NCBI GenBank assembly: GCA_007135385.1
Contig: SLIY01000325.1
Location: 1 to 6,127 of the forward strand
Direction: 5' to 3'
Source: Leptolyngbyaceae cyanobacterium CSSed165cm_216
GTDB taxonomy: Bacteria > Cyanobacteriota > Cyanobacteriia > Phormidesmidales > Phormidesmidaceae
DNA length: 6,127 nt
Under the pieces are notes generated by a model, which made no database searches, was not told the origin of the DNA, and was given only the letters and a program-made list of their open reading frames with translations. Of the stretch, positions 6,082 to 6,127 are shown piece by piece. The first letter of the stretch is position 1. Each line of letters opens with the position of its first letter. The position numbers and the translations under genes are program-made.

Positions 6082-6127
6082 GAAAAACCTCAACTGCCCC
6101 GTAATAAATCCAACTTTCTAACACAAC

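Noticed and set aside
6101..6114. Second NtcA site, GTA-N8-AAC
   Set aside because: Only one half-site matches, and it has no correctly spaced -10 box of its own.

Overview
The window carries one operon on the minus strand: the five-gene urea ABC transporter urtABCDE, read from right to left. The order is urtA (periplasmic urea-binding lipoprotein), urtB and urtC (the two permeases), urtD and urtE (the two ATPases). The first four genes are complete. urtE runs off the left edge, with its last residues missing. The organism is very probably a cyanobacterium. The evidence is four copies of the HIP1 octamer GCGATCGC, a textbook NtcA-activated promoter, tandem heptanucleotide repeats of the cyanobacterial type and a small palindromic intergenic repeat. 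A filamentous Leptolyngbya-like lineage is my guess only.

Layout from right to left. Positions 6127-5967 hold the promoter and leader: NtcA box GTA-N8-TAC at 6068-6081, then exactly 22 nt to a TAATAT -10 box at 6040-6045, then a leader of about 67 nt ending in an AGGAG ribosome binding site. urtA occupies 5966-4656. The 143-nt urtA-urtB gap holds two hairpins that probably lower expression of the downstream genes or protect the urtA message. urtB (4512-3295) has no ATG start and is separated from urtC (3291-2107) by only 3 nt. The urtC-urtD junction holds a repeat of about 116 bp (1995-2110) that supplies the urtC stop codon. urtD (1960-830) is an ABC ATPase with an extra C-terminal domain of about 125 residues that looks TerB-like. 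The urtD-urtE junction holds AT-rich heptamer repeats and G-rich tracts, followed by urtE from 652 leftwards.

The encoded system imports urea at high affinity. UrtA is anchored to the membrane on the outer face and delivers urea to the UrtB-UrtC channel, and the UrtD-UrtE pair powers transport with ATP. Urease inside the cell would release ammonium. The NtcA promoter implies induction under nitrogen limitation. The operon as a whole is a known system. The points worth a second look are the UrtD C-terminal domain, repeat invasion at two gene junctions, the post-urtA hairpins and the non-ATG urtB start.
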